From an uncultured Sutterella sp. (lineage in GTDB: Bacteria > Pseudomonadota > Gammaproteobacteria > Burkholderiales > Burkholderiaceae_F): a stretch of DNA of 8,954 nucleotides. The notes under the pieces were generated by a model that was given only the letters and a program-made list of their open reading frames with translations, had not been told where the DNA came from and did not search any database. Shown here one piece after another: positions 6,145 through 8,954 of the stretch. The position numbers were made by a program, and so were the translations under genes. The stretch is taken from positions 1-8,954 of the forward strand of contig USIM01000030.1 of assembly GCA_900554675.1 (NCBI GenBank), written 5' to 3'. Every line of letters starts with the position of its first letter. Position 1 is the first letter of the stretch.

Positions 6145-7857
6145 ATGTTCAAAAATATTATTGCCTATACGAAAGAATTTTTTGCTCCTGCAAAAAAGTC
6201 TTCTCAACCCAATCGCACGCCTCGTGTGATTTCAAGAGATGAACACGGCATCAACCGTCGTCAAGTCAGCTACGAAGCTATCAAAACCGTAAGAAACCTT
6301 CAGCAAGCAGGCTTTGAAGCCTATGTTGTTGGTGGCGCTGTGCGTGACTTGATGTTGGGTGTCACCCCGAAAGATTTTGACGTGGTTACCAATGCAACGC
6401 CCGAGCAAATCAAACGTTGCCAACGCCGTGCCATCATTATTGGTCGTCGTTTCCGTTTGGTTCACGTGATGTTTGGTCGAGAAATCATTGAGTGTTCGAC
6501 CTTTCGTGCGTTGCACGCCGATGGCGTTGAAAAGGATCGCTTTGGTCGCGTGATTTCCGATAACGTTTTCGGTGAAATGTGGGAAGACGCCGCGCGTCGC
6601 GACTTTACGATCAATGCGCTTTACTACAATCCGACCACGGAAGAAGTGATTGATTATCACAATGGGATGCAAGACATTCTCGAGGGCGTGGTTCGTATTA
6701 TTGGTGACGCTAAAGAGCGTTATCGTGAGGATCCCGTACGTATGCTTCGTGCAGTGCGTATTGCGTCCAAATTAAATTTCAAAATCGATGAAGAAACGTT
6801 AAGTCCCATCAAACGTCAATCGGGTCTTTTGTCTAACGTTCCTGAAGCCCGTCTTTTTGATGAAGCCCTCAAACTCTTAACGTGCGGTAAGGCGGTGAAG
6901 TGCTTGGAAGTTTTGCAAAGTCTGAACCTCTATCGCAACGTGATTCCTTTGTTGGATGTTGCTCTTAAAGAGCCCCATGGGGAAGAGTTTTTGATGTTGG
7001 CGATGCAACGCACCGATGAGCGTATTTCCATCGGTAAAAAGGTTTCTCCGTCCTTTTTGTTTGCCACGCTTTTGTGGCCGATGACGCACCGCATTTTTGA
7101 AGAACATATTGCTCGCGGGCAAGGTCAGATTCCAGCCATGATTGCCGCCGGGCAAGAAGTGCTTCACCAACAGTGTGAGCGTTTGGCCATTCAAAATCGT
7201 TTTGTCGAAGATATTCTGACCATTTGGGTGTTGCAAGTAAAACTCTTGCGTCGTTCCTCCGTGCGTGCCACATTCGGTTTATTGAATATTCCGAAGTTCC
7301 GCGCCGGTTACGACTTTATGCTTTTGCGCAGCATCTTAGGTTTAGTGGATAAAGAAATTGTTGATTGGTGGACGGAATTTCAAGAAGCCGACGAAGATCG
7401 TCGCCATGAGATGGTTCAAAAGCAAGCCGAACTTAACGCTCAAGCCCGCAAAGTTAAGCGCGGCGAAGTGAAAAAGCCCTCTAAGGCACAAATCAAAAAG
7501 CAATTGATGCAAGAGGCTCAAACGTGGCAAGAAGTGCGTGACACGGATCGCTTAATTGAAGACTTGGACATCGAGGATGATGTTTTAGAGTCCTTCAATG
7601 AAATGGCCGGGCGAAGCGAAAAGCCGGCAAAGGCACCGCGTAAACCTCGCACTCGCCGAGCACCTCGCAAAAAAGAAGCGCCGAAAACAAATGATGAGAT
7701 CGTCATCGTTCCGGATGTTGCGATCGAAATGAATGATGCGCCCGCAGTGAAAGCTCAAGAAGCGGAAGCGCCGAAAAAGAGAAAGGCACCCGTGCGTCGT
7801 ACGAGAAAGCCTGCCGTGCGTAAAGCGGCTCTGTTAGATACGAAGCCCGCGGAGTGA
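6145..7857 (+). CDS. pcnB: Poly(A) polymerase I with basic C-terminal tail
   Basis: PcnB adds poly(A) to RNA 3' ends, promoting decay and, in E. coli, controlling plasmid copy number. The nucleotidyltransferase head carries VGGAVRDLMLG (62-72) and the catalytic pair D77-F-D79 in PKDFDVVTNATPEQ, followed by GRRFRLVHVMFG, RRDFTINAL (151-159) and EDPVRMLRAVR (195-205). The strong match to E. coli PcnB, not to the related CCA-adding enzyme, includes the N-terminal MFKNI/REDH-like region and the GRRFRL segment. At 570 residues it is about 100 longer than E. coli PcnB. The excess is a Lys/Arg/Pro/Ala-rich tail with two basic patches (493-514 and 544-561). The ATG at 6145 follows GGAAGGA at 6128-6134. 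Its last codons contain the folK ribosome site. Confidence 0.94.
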   Translation: MFKNIIAYTKEFFAPAKKSSQPNRTPRVISRDEHGINRRQVSYEAIKTVRNLQQAGFEAYVVGGAVRDLMLGVTPKDFDVVTNATPEQIKRCQRRAIIIGRRFRLVHVMFGREIIECSTFRALHADGVEKDRFGRVISDNVFGEMWEDAARRDFTINALYYNPTTEEVIDYHNGMQDILEGVVRIIGDAKERYREDPVRMLRAVRIASKLNFKIDEETLSPIKRQSGLLSNVPEARLFDEALKLLTCGKAVKCLEVLQSLNLYRNVIPLLDVALKEPHGEEFLMLAMQRTDERISIGKKVSPSFLFATLLWPMTHRIFEEHIARGQGQIPAMIAAGQEVLHQQCERLAIQNRFVEDILTIWVLQVKLLRRSSVRATFGLLNIPKFRAGYDFMLLRSILGLVDKEIVDWWTEFQEADEDRRHEMVQKQAELNAQARKVKRGEVKKPSKAQIKKQLMQEAQTWQEVRDTDRLIEDLDIEDDVLESFNEMAGRSEKPAKAPRKPRTRRAPRKKEAPKTNDEIVIVPDVAIEMNDAPAVKAQEAEAPKKRKAPVRRTRKPAVRKAALLDTKPAE

Positions 7858-7859
7858 TC

Positions 7860-8351
7860 ATGAGTTTTGCTCATAAGGCGTATGTGGCGCTTGGTGCCAA
7901 TTTGGGAGAGCCTCTGAAGGCTCTCCAAGACGTGATTGCTGTCATTAATGCTGAACCCGGAATTTGTGTTGAAGCAACGTCACATTTTTATCAGACGGCG
8001 CCCATTGACTCCTCGGGGCCCGATTACGTCAATGCGGTGATTTTGGTATCGACTTCTTTGACACCGGAAGAACTCTTGACGGCACTTTTGCGCATTGAAA
8101 AAGATTTTGGTCGTACGCGCCCTGTCGGAATTCATAACGCACCGCGCACGATGGATTTGGATTTACTGACTTATGACGAAGAAACACGTCAAAGTGAGTT
8201 TCTTTTTTTGCCTCACCCCCGTATGCATGAACGCGCTTTTGTTTTAGTGCCCATGTGTGACATTGACTCCAAGGCGAAGATTGCGGGCAAGGGGGTTGCG
8301 CAAGACTTCTTGGCAGGCGTTGCCGATCAACCGATTTTTAAAATCGTTTAA
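7860..8351 (+). CDS. folK: 2-amino-4-hydroxy-6-hydroxymethyldihydropteridine pyrophosphokinase
   Basis: FolK transfers pyrophosphate from ATP to hydroxymethyl-dihydropterin, the step before dihydropteroate synthase in folate synthesis. The 163-residue protein shows YVALGANLGEP (8-18), YQTAPID and GPDYVNAV (53-60), the FGRTRP loop (83-88) and the family signature NAPRTMDLDLL (93-103), with magnesium-binding D99 and D101, then LPHPRMHERAFVL. Length is normal. An in-frame GTG at 7854 is possible, but GGAG at 7851-7854 sits five bases before the ATG at 7860, so I take the ATG. It begins two bases after the pcnB stop, with the ribosome site inside pcnB, implying translational coupling. The pcnB-folK pairing is common in proteobacteria. 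Confidence 0.95.
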   Translation: MSFAHKAYVALGANLGEPLKALQDVIAVINAEPGICVEATSHFYQTAPIDSSGPDYVNAVILVSTSLTPEELLTALLRIEKDFGRTRPVGIHNAPRTMDLDLLTYDEETRQSEFLFLPHPRMHERAFVLVPMCDIDSKAKIAGKGVAQDFLAGVADQPIFKIV

Positions 8352-8360
8352 TTATTTCCT

Positions 8361-8720
8361 ATGTCATATTTTTTGAATTTGCCGCCTTTCGTGCAAACGA
8401 CGTTTTTGTTGTGTCTATCAAATACCGTCATGTTTTGCGCCTGGTATGGGCACTTAAAACTTTTGGGGCATCGTGGTTGGATTTGGGCTGTGCTCATGGG
8501 TTGGGCCATTGCCTTTTTTGAATATTTGTTCATGATTCCTGCCAACAGAATTGGATATTCTGTGATGAATGTGGCACAATTAAAAGTTCTTCAGGAAGTA
8601 ATTTCCCTGGTGATGTTTGTACCCTTTATGGTGCTCTTCATGAAGGAACCGCTAAAGATGAATTATGTTTATGCGGGGCTCTGTATGATCGGTGCTGTGT
8701 ACTTCATTTTTAAAGAATAA
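8361..8720 (+). CDS. DUF486-type small membrane protein (DMT-like)
   Basis: This 119-residue protein has four predicted membrane segments (about 10-30, 40-59, 76-94 and 101-117), consistent with a half-size drug/metabolite transporter fold. The AWYGHLK (27-33), PANRIGY (60-66) and QLKVLQEVI (73-81) stretches match my recollection of the DUF486 family. Function and substrate are unknown. It starts nine bases after the folK stop, with no recognisable Shine-Dalgarno in TTATTTCCT, so translation probably depends on ribosomes leaving folK. No convincing hairpin terminator follows, only an A/T-rich stretch at 8721-8749. It is likely the last gene of the hda operon. Confidence 0.78.
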   Translation: MSYFLNLPPFVQTTFLLCLSNTVMFCAWYGHLKLLGHRGWIWAVLMGWAIAFFEYLFMIPANRIGYSVMNVAQLKVLQEVISLVMFVPFMVLFMKEPLKMNYVYAGLCMIGAVYFIFKE

Positions 8721-8749
8721 AAATTTTTTAAAAATATTTAAAAAAGTAC

Positions 8750-8778
8750 TTGACAACCGATTTGAGATTCTCCATAAT
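8750..8778 (+). promoter_or_regulatory. Strong sigma70 promoter for the tRNA pair
   Basis: A perfect TTGACA (8750-8755), a 17-base spacer and CATAAT (8773-8778), preceded by an A/T-rich tract (8721-8749) that could act as an UP element. This is typical of stable RNA genes. The predicted start near 8785 is about 19 bases before tRNA-Val. Confidence 0.85.
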
Positions 8779-8803
8779 TCTCATTCTCCGAACAGCGATG
8801 TTC

Positions 8804-8878
8804 GCGCGGTTAGCTCAGCGGTAGAGCACTGCCTTCACACGGCAGGGGTCACTGGTTCGAACCCAGTATCGCGCACCA
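8804..8878 (+). tRNA. tRNA-Val (anticodon CAC)
   Basis: This is a complete cloverleaf. The acceptor stem GCGCGGT pairs with ATCGCGC (one G-U), the D arm is GCTC/GAGC, and the anticodon stem CTGCC/GGCAG holds loop TTCACAC. The T arm is ACTGG/CCAGT with loop TTCGAAC, followed by discriminator A and an encoded CCA. Anticodon CAC reads GUG valine codons. It is followed 17 bases later by tRNA-Leu and they are probably cotranscribed. Confidence 0.96.
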
Positions 8879-8895
8879 GTTGAGTTAAAAAAGAT

Positions 8896-8954
<59 letters not shown>

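Noticed and set aside
8692..8883. 63-codon plus-strand frame at the window end
   Set aside because: It runs through the tRNA promoter and the whole of tRNA-Val; its residues are translated tRNA.

Overview
The window looks like chromosomal DNA from an anaerobic or microaerophilic betaproteobacterium (order Burkholderiales). A Sutterella/Parasutterella-type organism is my best guess. This rests on three things: the run hda - HAD phosphatase - pcnB - folK with purM divergent beside it, which I recall as a Burkholderiales arrangement; anaerobic functions (a DcuC-type dicarboxylate carrier and a NrdD-type glycyl-radical mini-protein); and moderate G+C. The genus is inference. I see no insertion sequence, prophage or CRISPR array.

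Layout. Positions 129-1382 (+) encode a DcuC-family C4-dicarboxylate transporter, closed by a long hairpin terminator. Positions 1454-4653 are a nucleotide-metabolism block, mostly on the minus strand: a purine-type phosphoribosyltransferase (1454-2053), an adenosine deaminase-family enzyme (2453-3547) and purM (3625-4653). Between the first two, on the plus strand, lies a 57-codon gene (2230-2403) too short for usual ORF calling. It encodes only the C-terminal glycyl-radical segment of class III ribonucleotide reductase (RVMGY motif), has its own Shine-Dalgarno and terminator, and is preceded by a strong NrdR-box-like palindrome over its probable promoter. From 4758 a probable plus-strand operon runs hda (DnaA-inactivating AAA+ protein), a HAD-IB phosphatase, pcnB (poly(A) polymerase with a basic tail), folK (folate pathway pyrophosphokinase) and a small DUF486 membrane protein. 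The window ends with a consensus sigma70 promoter driving tRNA-Val(CAC) and tRNA-Leu(CAA), the latter cut by the window edge.

How the genes work together. PurM makes the imidazole ring of purines de novo. The phosphoribosyltransferase and deaminase probably salvage or interconvert purine bases and nucleosides. The NrdD-like mini-protein points to anaerobic dNTP supply, and Hda couples replication initiation to clamp loading. DcuC fits fumarate/succinate exchange in anaerobic growth. PcnB (RNA decay) and FolK are housekeeping. Most of the window is ordinary core genome. The part most worth a second look is the NrdR-box/mini-NrdD unit at 2145-2440.
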